Shown here in pieces: positions 42,121-51,988 of a stretch of DNA of 64,000 bases; the stretch's first letter is position 1; the number at the start of each line of letters is the position of its first letter. The position numbers and the translations under genes were made by a program. A model generated the notes under the pieces. It searched no databases and had not been told where the DNA came from. It worked only from the letters and a program-made list of their open reading frames with translations. The stretch is from Desulforamulus reducens MI-1 (GTDB lineage Bacteria; Bacillota; Desulfotomaculia; Desulfotomaculales; Desulfotomaculaceae), in assembly GCF_000016165.1 (NCBI RefSeq), contig NC_009253.1, positions 1,646,332 through 1,710,331 on the forward strand. The letters are read 5' to 3'.

Positions 42121-42320
42121 TAGGTGATTTTGTTGGAAGTTTAGAAGGTGTATTAAAGTTGCCGCTTGAAAACGATTTCCATAGGGCGATTTATATTGCG
42201 ACCCTTAATGCCATTGCCTGCTTTACCGGTAAAGTCAGTAACACCATTCACTGTCGTAATGAAGGTTCGGAAAAATGTCGGGAAAAAGTAATAGAATATT
42301 TTAAAGTTATCATTTATTAA
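42119..42320 (+). pseudogene. fragment of a DUF364-like (putative heavy-metal chelation) gene
   Basis: Plus-strand codons from about 42119 read LGDFVGSLEGVLKLPLENDF, then RAIYIATLNAIACFTGKV, then TIHCRNEGSEKC and end at 42320. I associate this pattern with the N-terminal part of Rossmann-like DUF4213/DUF364 proteins, which have been linked to metal chelation, but only moderately. Both the start and the C-terminal Rossmann domain are missing. The open frame that begins at 42045 is a chance fusion with the antisense of the regulator fragment. Confidence 0.5.
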
Positions 42321-42350
42321 AAGGCTTCCAGTGCTTAGGCTGGAAGTCTT
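42321..42350 (+). terminator. terminator after the DUF364-like fragment
   Basis: A 7-bp stem CTTCCAG/CTGGAAG (with AAGG/TCTTT flanks) and an eight-base loop, followed by TATATTTATT. Confidence 0.6.
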
Positions 42351-42490
42351 TATATTTATTCCCTGAAGAACTTGGTTTACGTTACTTAAAAAAGTCTCAG
42401 AGTTATAAAGATAAGCCAGGAAAATGTGCCTATTCTGTAGAAGTAGGACCTATGTACTAGAAAAATAACCCAATTATTATGGAGGTCTCT

Positions 42491-43750
42491 ATGGTTCAGC
42501 CATTTCTGACACAAAAAACTTTAAATAAAATTAAAGGTCTTTTTATTAAAGAGACCATTCGAAAGGCAGCCGTCGTTAGGGCAGCGATTTTAAATTATGC
42601 CAAGGAACAAGAACTTAAAAGTGTCCTGGAGGAAGAAATTTACGTCGTTTTTCATTCGTTAAAAGGAACCGGCAAATCCGTTGGTTTCCCTGAAATAACC
42701 AATATTGCAGCCAATGCCTTGGAAACAATCCAAAAAACCATGGAAGGTGAGATTAGCCTACGACTCTTCAAGGCAAGAATAGAAGCATATCTTTGTGAAA
42801 TCGAAGAAATATTGCCCCGGGATGCTACTGATGTGAATGATGAAGAAGTGGTTTTAAAGAAAAGTCAGGGCACTGTGCTGGTTGTTGATGATGATGCTAC
42901 CCTTGTCCAAGCGGTTAAGGAAAGACTAACCTTGGATGGGTTCGAGGTGTTGGAGGCTACTTCTGCAAGGGAAGCAGTGTCAATTTTAAAGCGTAAGCAA
43001 GTGATTGACCTCATGATTATTGATATTGTTATGCCTGAGGGCAATGGCTTTGAACTTTGTGCAAAAATAAGAAAAGAAAAGGTATACGAAGATACGCCCA
43101 TTATTTTTATGACAGCCGAAACGTCACTGGACAAAAAATTGGAAGGCTTTAAGATTGGTGCAGATGATTATGTTGTCAAACCAATTTCATTGGATGAGAT
43201 TGCTGCAAAGGTTCAAGCCATTGTTAATAGAACCAGAAGATATAAAATGAAGTTGCAATATGATGAACTGACGGAGGCCTATAACAGATCCTTCCTGCAA
43301 GAAAAGGTACAGGAAGAAATGGCCCGAAGTAAGAGAACTGGCAAATGTTTTGGCTTTTGTATGATTGATATTGATCATTTTAAAAAAGTAAACGATACCT
43401 ATGGACATCTAGTAGGTGATGAGATCCTCAGAGCATTTGTTAAGTTCTTGAAATTACGTATTAGGCTGTCTGATGCTGTAATTCGCTATGGGGGAGAGGA
43501 ATTTGTATTGGTTTTATCTCAGATAGCCTTTGATGAAGCGAATCGGATTGTGAATCGTCTAAGAGAAGATTTTTCAAAGCAAAAATTTGAAGTCAATGGC
43601 GAAAGTTTTTCCGTATCCTTCAGTGCGGGGGTGGCCGTATACCCTGATGATAGTCAATCACTAACTGATTTAATCGCAGCCGCCGATAGAGCCCTTTATC
43701 ATGCCAAACAATCTGGCAGAAATAAAATCTGTTGTTGTGAAAGGAACTGA
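42491..43750 (+). CDS. HPt-receiver-GGDEF response regulator (PleD-like diguanylate cyclase)
   Basis: About 419 residues: an N-terminal HPt domain with the phospho-accepting His at about residue 55 (FHSLKGTGKS), a receiver domain (about 130-245) with the phosphorylated Asp in IIDIVMP at about 178, and a GGDEF domain in the active GGEEF form with the RLSD inhibitory site just before it. It makes cyclic di-GMP when phosphorylated. An HPt in front of the receiver suggests it also takes part in a phosphorelay, possibly with the hybrid kinase two genes downstream. GGAGG supports the ATG at 42491, not 42479. Confidence 0.9.
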   Translation: MVQPFLTQKTLNKIKGLFIKETIRKAAVVRAAILNYAKEQELKSVLEEEIYVVFHSLKGTGKSVGFPEITNIAANALETIQKTMEGEISLRLFKARIEAYLCEIEEILPRDATDVNDEEVVLKKSQGTVLVVDDDATLVQAVKERLTLDGFEVLEATSAREAVSILKRKQVIDLMIIDIVMPEGNGFELCAKIRKEKVYEDTPIIFMTAETSLDKKLEGFKIGADDYVVKPISLDEIAAKVQAIVNRTRRYKMKLQYDELTEAYNRSFLQEKVQEEMARSKRTGKCFGFCMIDIDHFKKVNDTYGHLVGDEILRAFVKFLKLRIRLSDAVIRYGGEEFVLVLSQIAFDEANRIVNRLREDFSKQKFEVNGESFSVSFSAGVAVYPDDSQSLTDLIAAADRALYHAKQSGRNKICCCERN

Positions 43751-43755
43751 GTAAA

Positions 43756-44121
43756 GTGAAAAAAGTATTAATTGTAGATGATGAGGACTCTCTAAGAATG
43801 CTCATCTCGGCAACTTTGGAAGATGAGGAATGGGAGATTTTTGAAGCGGAAGATGGTATTTCGGGATTGGAAAAGGCCCAGGAGATAATACCGGATCTCC
43901 TTATCCTTGACATGATGATGCCGGGCATCACAGGTCTGGAGGTGTGCCAAAGATTAAAAAGCAATCCGGCTACTGCAGGTATCAAGGTCCTTTTGCTAAC
44001 CGCCAAGGGGCAACAAAGGGATCAGGAAGCAGCTTGGGAGGCCGGTGTGGATTACTTTTTTGCCAAGCCCTTTAGTCCCAGCAAACTTTTATTATTAGTG
44101 AGCGAAATCTTATCGAAATAA
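43756..44121 (+). CDS. stand-alone response regulator receiver
   Basis: A 121-residue CheY/Spo0F-like single receiver domain. It has the acidic pair in IVDDEDSL, the phospho-Asp in LILDMMMPG (about residue 53), Thr in LLLTAKG and Lys in FFAKPFSP. With no output domain it should work as a phosphorelay shuttle between the HPt-containing regulator and the hybrid kinase that flank it. It starts with GTG five bases after the previous stop, in the same operon. Confidence 0.9.
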   Translation: MKKVLIVDDEDSLRMLISATLEDEEWEIFEAEDGISGLEKAQEIIPDLLILDMMMPGITGLEVCQRLKSNPATAGIKVLLLTAKGQQRDQEAAWEAGVDYFFAKPFSPSKLLLLVSEILSK

Positions 44122-44134
44122 TGGAGAAAAAAGC

Positions 44135-47100
44135 ATGAATATGGGTAAAAAATTGTTTGCCAGTTATATGGTGTTTGTTCTGATCATTGGTATTATTGTT
44201 TCTACGGATTACTACGATTCTAAAATGACAAAAAAGCATACGGTTGAAATAGCTGAACTGAAGCCATTAAATGATGTTATTCAAAATTTATCTTACGATT
44301 TTTTGATGCAAAGGAATTCAATTAACCAATATATTGTTAGCAAAGATTTGGCTGCTCTAGATACCTATCGGGAATATCATTTAAAAGCGGAGAAGGATAT
44401 TACCCACTTAAAGGACTTTACTAATAAATTCCCAGAGATATCTACTGAAATAGAAGCAGCCATTATGGAGTCCCGGCAACAAAACAAAGCACTCAATGAA
44501 ATCGTTAATCAGGCTGTTTTTGAAGGAGTTCAAGATTCAAAGATTCTTTTTTCGAACTCTCGACATCAAGACGATGAATTTTTGTTTGCATTAAATAATT
44601 TACAAAACAAAACACAAAACATTATTCGAAATTCATTAAACAAAATGGTGCAGCAGTCCGAGGATTTACATCAATTTAATTATTTATTATTAATCCTTTC
44701 TCTTCCTTTGGGGGTCATCCTGGGCTATGTTCTTTCAAAACGCTATACCAATCCCATTAGAAAGCTGATTAAGGCCACAGCTAAGGATGAAAATGGAAAT
44801 TACAAGACAATTCACGGGGTTTTGCCCAAGGATGAAGTAGGAATACTGGCCACTGCATTTAATGATATGGTTATTACAATTAACAATGAGCATAGTCTGC
44901 TAAAGGAACAGAATTTAAAACTTCTTTCACAACAGGAAGAAATGTCCGCCCAAAACGAGGAAATCAGGGCCCAGCAGGAGGAATTATCAGCTATCCTGGA
45001 TCAGGTTAATGCTGAGCAGGATAAACTACTTCAACTGCATGAGTTTAACACCCTGCTAAACGAATCCATTGAATTAACTGTTCTTTCGGATACCATACTC
45101 CGATACTGTCTGAAGGCCTTTAAGGCAGATGCAGGGGCCCTACTGGTAAAGGACCCTGATGAAGAAGCCATCTATATTGCTGCATCCGCTGGCTTAGATG
45201 CCTCTGTGGGTGAGACAATTCCTATGGATAACCTACGGGGCTTAGTAAAGCGATGCTACCTGGAGCAGCAAAGTATCATTGTAAGCTATCCGGCAACAGA
45301 AGTTTCTGCAGGCATCAGGCTTGCAGAAACGCAAAGATCCGCTCATGAAGTATATGTCCCCTTTACCTTTAATAGTCAGAAGCTAGGGTTTATAATTCTT
45401 AGTAAACTGTCTGGCAATAGATTTCATGATAATGAAGTTACTTTGTTAGAAGCACAAATGAGCCAAGGTGCTATGGCTATCAACAATGCCTTAGTGTATA
45501 AGCGGATTGAAAAGATGTATGAAGATATACTGGAGCAAGCAGCTTTGGTAGAACAATTAAACGCCCAGTTGGAAACAGAAAAGGATAACCTAAGTCGAGC
45601 AAGGGAAATTACTCGGTCTGTAGTTGAATCTATCAATGAAGCTATTGTTATGGTTAATATAGATGATGAGGTAGTTGCCGTCAATAAGCGCTGGCAAGAG
45701 TTATTTGAGTATGAGGGGGATCTCAGGGGTAGTTCCTCCGAGGTACTTTTCAGAACAAGCATTGACTGCTTGGAAAATTCCGCAGAGGCCTACAATAAGT
45801 TGACAGAGATTATGGCCCACCCCATGAATCAAGGCGAATTTAATGCAGTTCAAGAAAATCGGGTATTACGTGTTTGGACTGGTCCAGTTTTAGACCGGGC
45901 AGAGAATCTGATTGGACGGTTATATGTCTTTCGTGATATCACCATAGAAGCTGAAGTGGATAGGATGAAGTCTGAATTTGTTAGCACAGTAAGCCATGAA
46001 TTAAGAACACCACTCTCAAGTATTTTAGGTTTTTCTGAACTTCTGCTGATTAAAAAGCTTAGTGAGGAAGCACGCACGAAGTATACCAAGACCATTCATA
46101 AAGAAGCAAAGAGGTTAACTGACTTGGTCAATGATTTCTTAGACTTGCAAAGAATGGAATTAGGAAAACAGGTGTACGACAAAGAAGACTTTATTGCCCT
46201 AGATTTACTTGCCGAAGTTGTAGAGTCCTTTGCTGCTTCTGGTGTTGATCACGACATAACCCTTCAAACTGTCGAAAGGTTTTTCATAAACGCTGATAAA
46301 GAGCGGGTTACCCAGGTACTGATCAATCTATTGTCAAATGCTGTGAAGTTTTCGCCCAAGGGCACTAAAATAACCCTGGGAGTTACTCCTGATGAGGAAT
46401 ATGCCAAATTTTTTATAAAAGATCAAGGGCTAGGGATACCAAAGGATGTTCAAGATAATCTTTTTTCAAAGTTCTACCGGGTAGATAATTCAGACAGAAG
46501 AAAAATTGGCGGTACAGGGCTGGGCCTTTCTATTTGCAAAGAAATTGTAGAGGCTCACGGAGGGAAAATATGGGTGGAATCCGAGCATGGACATGGGAGC
46601 GTTTTCTATTTTACTGTTAAGCTTTCCGAAAAATCTATAACTGGCGATGCAGAAATAAACTCAGCCCCCAGACTTCAAAAAGATAAATCTATCAAGAGAG
46701 TTCTGCTTGTGGAGGATGACCGCAGTCTAGCCTTATTGTTTAAAGAACATCTGGCTGATTGTGGCTATCGGGTTGAGGTTAGAGCAACCGGAGAAGAGGC
46801 TTTGAAGACTATTAAACATTCCAAGCCGGATGTCATTATTCTTGATATTTTACTGGCTGGTGAAATGAATGGCTGGACCATTCTACAGACCCTTAAACAG
46901 GATAAGAGCACAGAAAACATACCCATTATAGTTTCTAGTTGTCTGCCGGAAAAGGAACAGGCTTTGGCATTGGGTGCAAACGAATACCTCATTAAACCCT
47001 TCGAACCTCAGTTGTTGATCCGGATTGTCAAGGATTTGCTTTCCCGGGAGAAAGACAGCCAAACCTTTATGATAGTCCCCAAAAACCAAAAGGTAAGTCA

Positions 47101-47200
47101 ATTATTAGTGATGAGGCTAAAAGAAAAAGGCTTCTTTGTAAAGGATATCATTGATGAAAAAGAGGCAATTTTAGTTAGTATGGATAAACCGATTGATTAA
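44135..47200 (+). CDS. hybrid sensor histidine kinase (4HB sensor, HAMP, GAF, PAS, kinase, receiver)
   Basis: A 1021-residue membrane kinase. TM1 lies at residues 5-25, an extracellular four-helix domain at about 30-180, TM2 at about 185-203 and HAMP at about 205-255. A coiled coil follows, with a GAF domain (about 310-460), a PAS-like domain (about 495-605), and HisKA with His in VSHELRTPLS at about 625. The HATPase domain has GLGIP and GGTGLGLSI, and a C-terminal receiver (VLLVEDDRSLA, then VIILDILLAG) is present. About 55 residues after the receiver match no domain I recognise. The neighbours provide the receiver and HPt that a phosphorelay needs. Confidence 0.9.
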   Translation: MNMGKKLFASYMVFVLIIGIIVSTDYYDSKMTKKHTVEIAELKPLNDVIQNLSYDFLMQRNSINQYIVSKDLAALDTYREYHLKAEKDITHLKDFTNKFPEISTEIEAAIMESRQQNKALNEIVNQAVFEGVQDSKILFSNSRHQDDEFLFALNNLQNKTQNIIRNSLNKMVQQSEDLHQFNYLLLILSLPLGVILGYVLSKRYTNPIRKLIKATAKDENGNYKTIHGVLPKDEVGILATAFNDMVITINNEHSLLKEQNLKLLSQQEEMSAQNEEIRAQQEELSAILDQVNAEQDKLLQLHEFNTLLNESIELTVLSDTILRYCLKAFKADAGALLVKDPDEEAIYIAASAGLDASVGETIPMDNLRGLVKRCYLEQQSIIVSYPATEVSAGIRLAETQRSAHEVYVPFTFNSQKLGFIILSKLSGNRFHDNEVTLLEAQMSQGAMAINNALVYKRIEKMYEDILEQAALVEQLNAQLETEKDNLSRAREITRSVVESINEAIVMVNIDDEVVAVNKRWQELFEYEGDLRGSSSEVLFRTSIDCLENSAEAYNKLTEIMAHPMNQGEFNAVQENRVLRVWTGPVLDRAENLIGRLYVFRDITIEAEVDRMKSEFVSTVSHELRTPLSSILGFSELLLIKKLSEEARTKYTKTIHKEAKRLTDLVNDFLDLQRMELGKQVYDKEDFIALDLLAEVVESFAASGVDHDITLQTVERFFINADKERVTQVLINLLSNAVKFSPKGTKITLGVTPDEEYAKFFIKDQGLGIPKDVQDNLFSKFYRVDNSDRRKIGGTGLGLSICKEIVEAHGGKIWVESEHGHGSVFYFTVKLSEKSITGDAEINSAPRLQKDKSIKRVLLVEDDRSLALLFKEHLADCGYRVEVRATGEEALKTIKHSKPDVIILDILLAGEMNGWTILQTLKQDKSTENIPIIVSSCLPEKEQALALGANEYLIKPFEPQLLIRIVKDLLSREKDSQTFMIVPKNQKVSQLLVMRLKEKGFFVKDIIDEKEAILVSMDKPID

Positions 47201-47512
47201 GATAGAATACGTCCCAAAGCCTGTATTAGGGTTTTAGGACGTATTTTTAGATGAAAAAATAATCTTTTTTGTTACATTAAATTTTGAGTTAGGGCAGGGA
47301 AAAACATGTAAATGTATAAAGATATGTATATTGAACTTAAATAATAAAACTGAGCCATATTGATATAATTATGTATATTTTATTAACAATTGGCTGTAAG
47401 ATTGCTTATTTAGCATGGTAAATATTTAACTTAAAGAGGGCATTAATATTGGGCTGGGATTCCAAAACAAATGCTTTATAATTTCTAAAAAATTATTATT
47501 GAGGTGATTGAT
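47201..47512. other. intergenic region between hybrid kinase and chemoreceptor
   Basis: The kinase operon terminator occupies 47206-47248. After it come about 260 bp of A+T-rich DNA, presumably the chemoreceptor promoter. No sigma-28-like or other clear promoter consensus could be fixed by eye. Confidence 0.35.
47206..47248 (+). terminator. intrinsic terminator of the phosphorelay operon
   Basis: A 9-bp stem AATACGTCC/GGACGTATT closes a 22-base loop and is followed by TTT. Confidence 0.65.
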
Positions 47513-49105
47513 ATGAGATTAAACATTAAACATAAGCTTTTAGGCAGTTTTGGGGTTGTATTATTAATAACGTTGCTAACCTGTCTGTATATGGTGTCCA
47601 GCATGAAAGGTATCAATAATAACTACAATAAGCTTATTAATGAAAAAGCTCATCTCCGTTATTTAGCAACATCGACTATAGCTGAGTCGTATAAAGCGGC
47701 CAACAGTTTGAGGGCTTATATTATCGATGGTGATCCCAATAACCTCGAAAAATTTCAACAGTTTATTAAGAACATAGATGATTATTTCAAGAAAATGGAA
47801 CCACTGGTAACAACCGAAGAAGGTAAAAAGTTATATAATGACTTTGTGAATAAGTTTAAAGTATATAAGGAACGTACAGGTCAATTAATTTCCCTAGTAA
47901 AAGAACGTGAAGCAAGCCAGGGGTCTGATAGGTTAGTGGCCGAAAAAAATATATTGGATTTTTTCCATACCAACAGTGGTGAAATTAGTGGCTTTGGTAC
48001 CGCCGGTGAAAGCTTTGCCAGGTATATTTCTAAGCTATTGGAGGATTACAGTAATCAAAATACAAATGATGTTAACAGGGTTATTTTTCTTTCTACCATA
48101 TCAGTAATTATTACAATTATTCTTGGATTAATTATTGCTTATGTGGTCAGTCAAATAATTACAAAGCCTATACGTTTGGTTAATACTGAAGCGGCTAAGA
48201 TTGCCACCGGTGATCTTAGCGGTAATGAGATTAAGGTGAGATCCCAGGATGAGATGGGCCAATTGGCCGAGTCCTTTAATGTAATGCATAGAAATCTAAA
48301 GGATATTGTTCAACAACTGCAGGAAAAATCAAATAATGTTGCCTCAGTGGCAGAAGAACTTTCTGCTGGAGCAGAGAATGTTTCTGCTGGAGCAAATGAA
48401 ACTGCTGCTACCATCACTCAGGTGGCTGATACGGTAGAACAAGTAGCCACAAACACGCAGAATGTGGCGGATGTTTCGGATCAGGCCACCAGATATGCTA
48501 AGGATGGTGAAGTGGCTATTCATAATGTAAGGTCGAAAATGGATTCCATTCAAAGGGTAACCGAGGCCAATGGGGAGGTAATTCAAGATTTAAGTCAATC
48601 TGTGGTTCAAATCAGCAAAATTGTTGATTTGATTACCCAAATTGCAGATCAAACCAATCTGTTGGCGCTGAATGCAGCAATCGAAGCGGCTAGAGCTGGG
48701 GAACAGGGCCGTGGCTTTGCGGTAGTGGCAGAGGAGGTAAGAAAGTTAGCCGAACAGTCAAGCAATGCCACTAAAGAGATATATAACCTTATTACAACTA
48801 TTCAACAAGAATCCGAACAAGCGGTTGAAAGCATGCAAAGGGCGAAGGATCAAGTAGGTGAAGGAGTTGAAGTTGTACATAGCGTAGGGGAGGCAATTGA
48901 TAAAATAATTAAGTCAGTACAAGAGATAGACCAGGATATACAGTCAATGGCTGCAGCGGCAGAAGAAATAAGTGCTTCTATGCAAAATGTTGCTGCGGCA
49001 ACCGAGGAAGAAACTGCAACCATGGAAGAAGTCTCTGCTAATTCTCAAGGTTTAGCCAGGATAGCTGAGGAACTGGATGGTATTGTTAGGGGGTTTAAAT
49101 TATAA
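47513..49105 (+). CDS. methyl-accepting chemotaxis protein (conventional, four-helix sensor)
   Basis: A 530-residue receptor in the usual single-chain order. TM1 (about 8-28), 4HB_MCP extracellular domain, TM2 (about 190-210), HAMP with both helices ([19 protein letters not shown] and then [13 protein letters not shown]), and the signalling hairpin with the tip [20 protein letters not shown]. It feeds CheA/CheW. It is a useful reference for the split receptor at 18935-20521, whose two halves align end to end with this chain. GAGGTG supports the ATG at 47513. Confidence 0.92.
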   Translation: MRLNIKHKLLGSFGVVLLITLLTCLYMVSSMKGINNNYNKLINEKAHLRYLATSTIAESYKAANSLRAYIIDGDPNNLEKFQQFIKNIDDYFKKMEPLVTTEEGKKLYNDFVNKFKVYKERTGQLISLVKEREASQGSDRLVAEKNILDFFHTNSGEISGFGTAGESFARYISKLLEDYSNQNTNDVNRVIFLSTISVIITIILGLIIAYVVSQIITKPIRLVNTEAAKIATGDLSGNEIKVRSQDEMGQLAESFNVMHRNLKDIVQQLQEKSNNVASVAEELSAGAENVSAGANETAATITQVADTVEQVATNTQNVADVSDQATRYAKDGEVAIHNVRSKMDSIQRVTEANGEVIQDLSQSVVQISKIVDLITQIADQTNLLALNAAIEAARAGEQGRGFAVVAEEVRKLAEQSSNATKEIYNLITTIQQESEQAVESMQRAKDQVGEGVEVVHSVGEAIDKIIKSVQEIDQDIQSMAAAAEEISASMQNVAAATEEETATMEEVSANSQGLARIAEELDGIVRGFKL

Positions 49106-49146
49106 TAAAGTTGATTTTATTAGAGTTGCATGATCAAAACTATTTT

Positions 49147-49179
49147 ATAAAGAGGTCGCCGTAAAGGTGATCTCTTTAT
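49147..49179 (+). terminator. intrinsic terminator of the chemoreceptor gene
   Basis: ATAAAGAGGTCGCC pairs with GGTGATCTCTTTAT (one G-T type mismatch) around a five-base loop, followed by TTATTTT. Confidence 0.75.
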
Positions 49180-49377
49180 TTATTTTGCCTGTACTACCAA
49201 CAAGTTGCTATTGTTTATAAAATTTACCAAATTTTATCTCGAAAGTAAGCAACACATCGTAAATATATGCAAATATTTAGAAAACTATGTATGATTATAC
49301 AGGAATTTTTACTAGAATATAGAAAAACGTAAATATAACTTGAAATTCTTGTCAGAGTATAGGGGTCGAGAAAAATT

Positions 49378-49920
49378 ATGGAAGAAATATTTGAAAAAGT
49401 ACGAACTTTGAGAAATCAAAAAAATATGACATTAAAAGACCTCAGTGAGAAAACTGGCTTGTCTGTAAGCTTTTTGTCACAGGTGGAGAGGGGGACGTCT
49501 TCACTGGCCATTACTTCCTTAAAAAAGATCGCTGATGCATTAAATGTTCACATTGCGTCGTTTTTTGCTAATTATTCAAACACGAACTTTACTACAAGGG
49601 CGGACGAACAGAAATCTTTTAAAATTGAAGGTTCAAGTACAGAGTACATAAGACTGAGTGGGGAATTCCATGGCCGAAACCTGGAACCATTGTTAGTCAC
49701 CTTTGCACCTGGTCAGGTTCAGCCCAACACCTTTTGTCACCCTGGAGAAGAATTTTACTATGTCTTAGAGGGAGCGGTTATTTTCAATGTGGATGGCAAA
49801 GAAATCCTGGTAAAGGAAGGGGATACTATTCATTTTCCTTCAACCTTACCTCACTTTTGGATTAACCCCCTGCAACAAAAGACAAAGGTTCTATGTGTGT
49901 TAACACCGGTGATCTTCTAA
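49378..49920 (+). CDS. XRE-cupin transcriptional regulator
   Basis: A 180-residue repressor/activator. The N-terminal XRE helix-turn-helix has NMTLKDLSEKTGLSVSFLSQVERG (residues about 17-40). The C-terminal half is a cupin_2 domain (HPGEEFYYVLEGAVIF, then GDTIHFPSTLPHFW). Such proteins sense a small ligand through the cupin and control adjacent catabolic or transport genes. It sits 25 bp before hyuA in the same direction and presumably governs the hyuAB/ABC locus. The Shine-Dalgarno (AGGGG) is unusually far from the ATG. Confidence 0.87.
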   Translation: MEEIFEKVRTLRNQKNMTLKDLSEKTGLSVSFLSQVERGTSSLAITSLKKIADALNVHIASFFANYSNTNFTTRADEQKSFKIEGSSTEYIRLSGEFHGRNLEPLLVTFAPGQVQPNTFCHPGEEFYYVLEGAVIFNVDGKEILVKEGDTIHFPSTLPHFWINPLQQKTKVLCVLTPVIF

Positions 49921-49945
49921 AAAAACAATAAGGAAGGTGGTTTTT

Positions 49946-51988
49946 ATGCGTGTAGCAACGGATATTGGGGGCACTTTCACAGACTTGGTGGCAGTGGACA
50001 AAGAGGGACATATTCTTGTTACCAAAAGTCATACAACCCCGCCCCACTTTGAAAAAGGTGTCATTGATGTTATTAAAAAAAGTAAGATCAATGCTGAAGA
50101 AATTGAGGCATTTATACATGGCACAACCGTCATTATTAATGCCCTGACCGAACGCAAGGGTGTCAAAACTGGTCTTATAACCACCCAGGGTTTTCGGGAT
50201 GTTTTGGAAATTGGCCGAGGTAATCGTCCAGACTTATTTAATATTAGATTTAAAAAACCAACACCCTTTGTGCCCCGCTACCTTCGTAGAGAAGTGGCAG
50301 AACGTTTAAATTATAAAGGTGAAGTCTTAATTCCCTTGAACAGAAAGCAAGTGGTGGAGGCTATTGAGTTTTTTAAAAGGGAAAGGGTTGAAGCCATTGC
50401 AGTAGCCTTTCTCCATTCCTATGCTAACCCGGCACATGAACAAGAAACGGTGACATTAATCAAAGAGCTATGGCCAGATATTGCTGTAACTGCATCAAAC
50501 GAAGTGACTAAAGAATGGCGGGAGTATGAAAGGACCAGCACCTGTGTTTTAAACTCCTATGTAAAACCCATTGCAGCATCCTATGTTGATCGTTTAGAAG
50601 ATGAACTGACTAAGATCGGAGCCAAGGGTAAAAAATACATTATGCAATCCAATGGCGGTACCACAACCTTTAGTCAGTCCAAGGTTACTCCCATTAACAT
50701 GGTGGAATCAGGCCCAGTGGCCGGAGTCTTCGGCTCCAATATCCTGGGACAAATGCTGGGAGAAAAGAATATTATCGCCTTTGATATTGGTGGAACCACT
50801 GCCAAATGTTCACTAATTGATAATGGAGAAATAAAGGTCTCAACTGATTATAAAATCGAGAAGACAAACCTTACTGCAGGTTATCCCATTAAGATTCCCG
50901 TTGTTGATATTGTTGAGATTGGCAATGGCGGTGGCTCCATAGCCTGGATTGATGAGGCAGGCTCCCTAAAAGTAGGTCCCATTTCTGCAGGGGCTGTGCC
51001 CGGCCCTGTGGCCTATGGCAAAGGAGGCACAGAACCAACCACAACGGATGCTAATTTAATTACTGGACGTCTTTCTGCCAATAATTTTGATTACGAAGTT
51101 GATATCGACAAAGTTAAGGAAGCCATCCGTGAAAAGGTTGCCAAATATTTTAACATCTCTGTGGACGAAGGGGCTCTGGGGATTATTCGGATTGCCAATT
51201 CCAATATGTTGAATGCTCTAAAGCTGGTGTCCGTAAGAAAAGGCTATGATCCCCGGGAATTTACCCTGGTTGCCTTCGGGGGTGGAGGTTCCATGCATGC
51301 GCCGGCTTTGGCCAAGGAACTGGGCGTGAAGAAAGTGGTTGTGCCGGTGGCTGCCTCAGTTTTTTCGGCATGGGGTATGTTAATGACAGACCTGCGACAC
51401 GACTATATTAAAACCTATATTCGTAGATTAAATGACATTAAATATGAAGAAATAAATCAAGAGTGGACGAGTTTAGAATCGGAAGCCGTGGCGCAATTTG
51501 TAGAAGATGGACTAGAACGGGGTAAGGTCATGTTTAGCCGCTTTGCAGATATGCGATATTTAGGTCAGGAGCATACGGTGAAGGTACCTGTGCCCAATGG
51601 TATATGGAATGAAGATTTAATTGGAGAGGTAATTGAGAGGTTCCACCAGATCCATGAGCATTACTTCACCTTTAAACTGGATGGGGCTCCCACAGAGATA
51701 GTAAACCTTCATTTAACTGGCTTTGGGGTTGTGCAAAAACCTGAAATCGGTAAAATTCAACAAAATGGAGCAGTGGAAAGTGCTGTTAAGGAGATCCGAC
51801 CAGTACTCTATGAAGATACTGGGTGGATCGACACAAAGGTTTATGATCGTCAAAGGCTTGCCCCCGGAGTGTCCATTGAAGGACCTGCCATTGTGGAGGA
51901 AGCGTCTGCCTCTACTGTACTTTACTCTGGACAGGAACTGACTGTAGATGTTTATGGAAACCTAATCATTAGTACGGGGGTGAAATAA
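49946..51988 (+). CDS. hyuA: hydantoinase/oxoprolinase A subunit (HyuA)
   Basis: A 680-residue ATPase subunit with full-length architecture. Hydantoinase_A_N opens with VATDIGGTFTDLVAVD. The central domain has YERTSTCVLNSYV, MQSNGGTTTF and IAFDIGGTTAKCSLI, and a C-terminal domain is present as well. It partners HyuB encoded next. Substrates in the family include hydantoins, 5-oxoproline and, for carboxylase relatives, acetone or acetophenone, so the reaction is not certain. AAGGAAGGTGG gives the ATG at 49946. Confidence 0.88.
   Translation: MRVATDIGGTFTDLVAVDKEGHILVTKSHTTPPHFEKGVIDVIKKSKINAEEIEAFIHGTTVIINALTERKGVKTGLITTQGFRDVLEIGRGNRPDLFNIRFKKPTPFVPRYLRREVAERLNYKGEVLIPLNRKQVVEAIEFFKRERVEAIAVAFLHSYANPAHEQETVTLIKELWPDIAVTASNEVTKEWREYERTSTCVLNSYVKPIAASYVDRLEDELTKIGAKGKKYIMQSNGGTTTFSQSKVTPINMVESGPVAGVFGSNILGQMLGEKNIIAFDIGGTTAKCSLIDNGEIKVSTDYKIEKTNLTAGYPIKIPVVDIVEIGNGGGSIAWIDEAGSLKVGPISAGAVPGPVAYGKGGTEPTTTDANLITGRLSANNFDYEVDIDKVKEAIREKVAKYFNISVDEGALGIIRIANSNMLNALKLVSVRKGYDPREFTLVAFGGGGSMHAPALAKELGVKKVVVPVAASVFSAWGMLMTDLRHDYIKTYIRRLNDIKYEEINQEWTSLESEAVAQFVEDGLERGKVMFSRFADMRYLGQEHTVKVPVPNGIWNEDLIGEVIERFHQIHEHYFTFKLDGAPTEIVNLHLTGFGVVQKPEIGKIQQNGAVESAVKEIRPVLYEDTGWIDTKVYDRQRLAPGVSIEGPAIVEEASASTVLYSGQELTVDVYGNLIISTGVK

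Noticed and set aside
42045-42320. 91-codon open frame as a stand-alone gene
   Set aside because: Its first third is the antisense of the minus-strand regulator fragment. Only codons from about 42119 carry family similarity.
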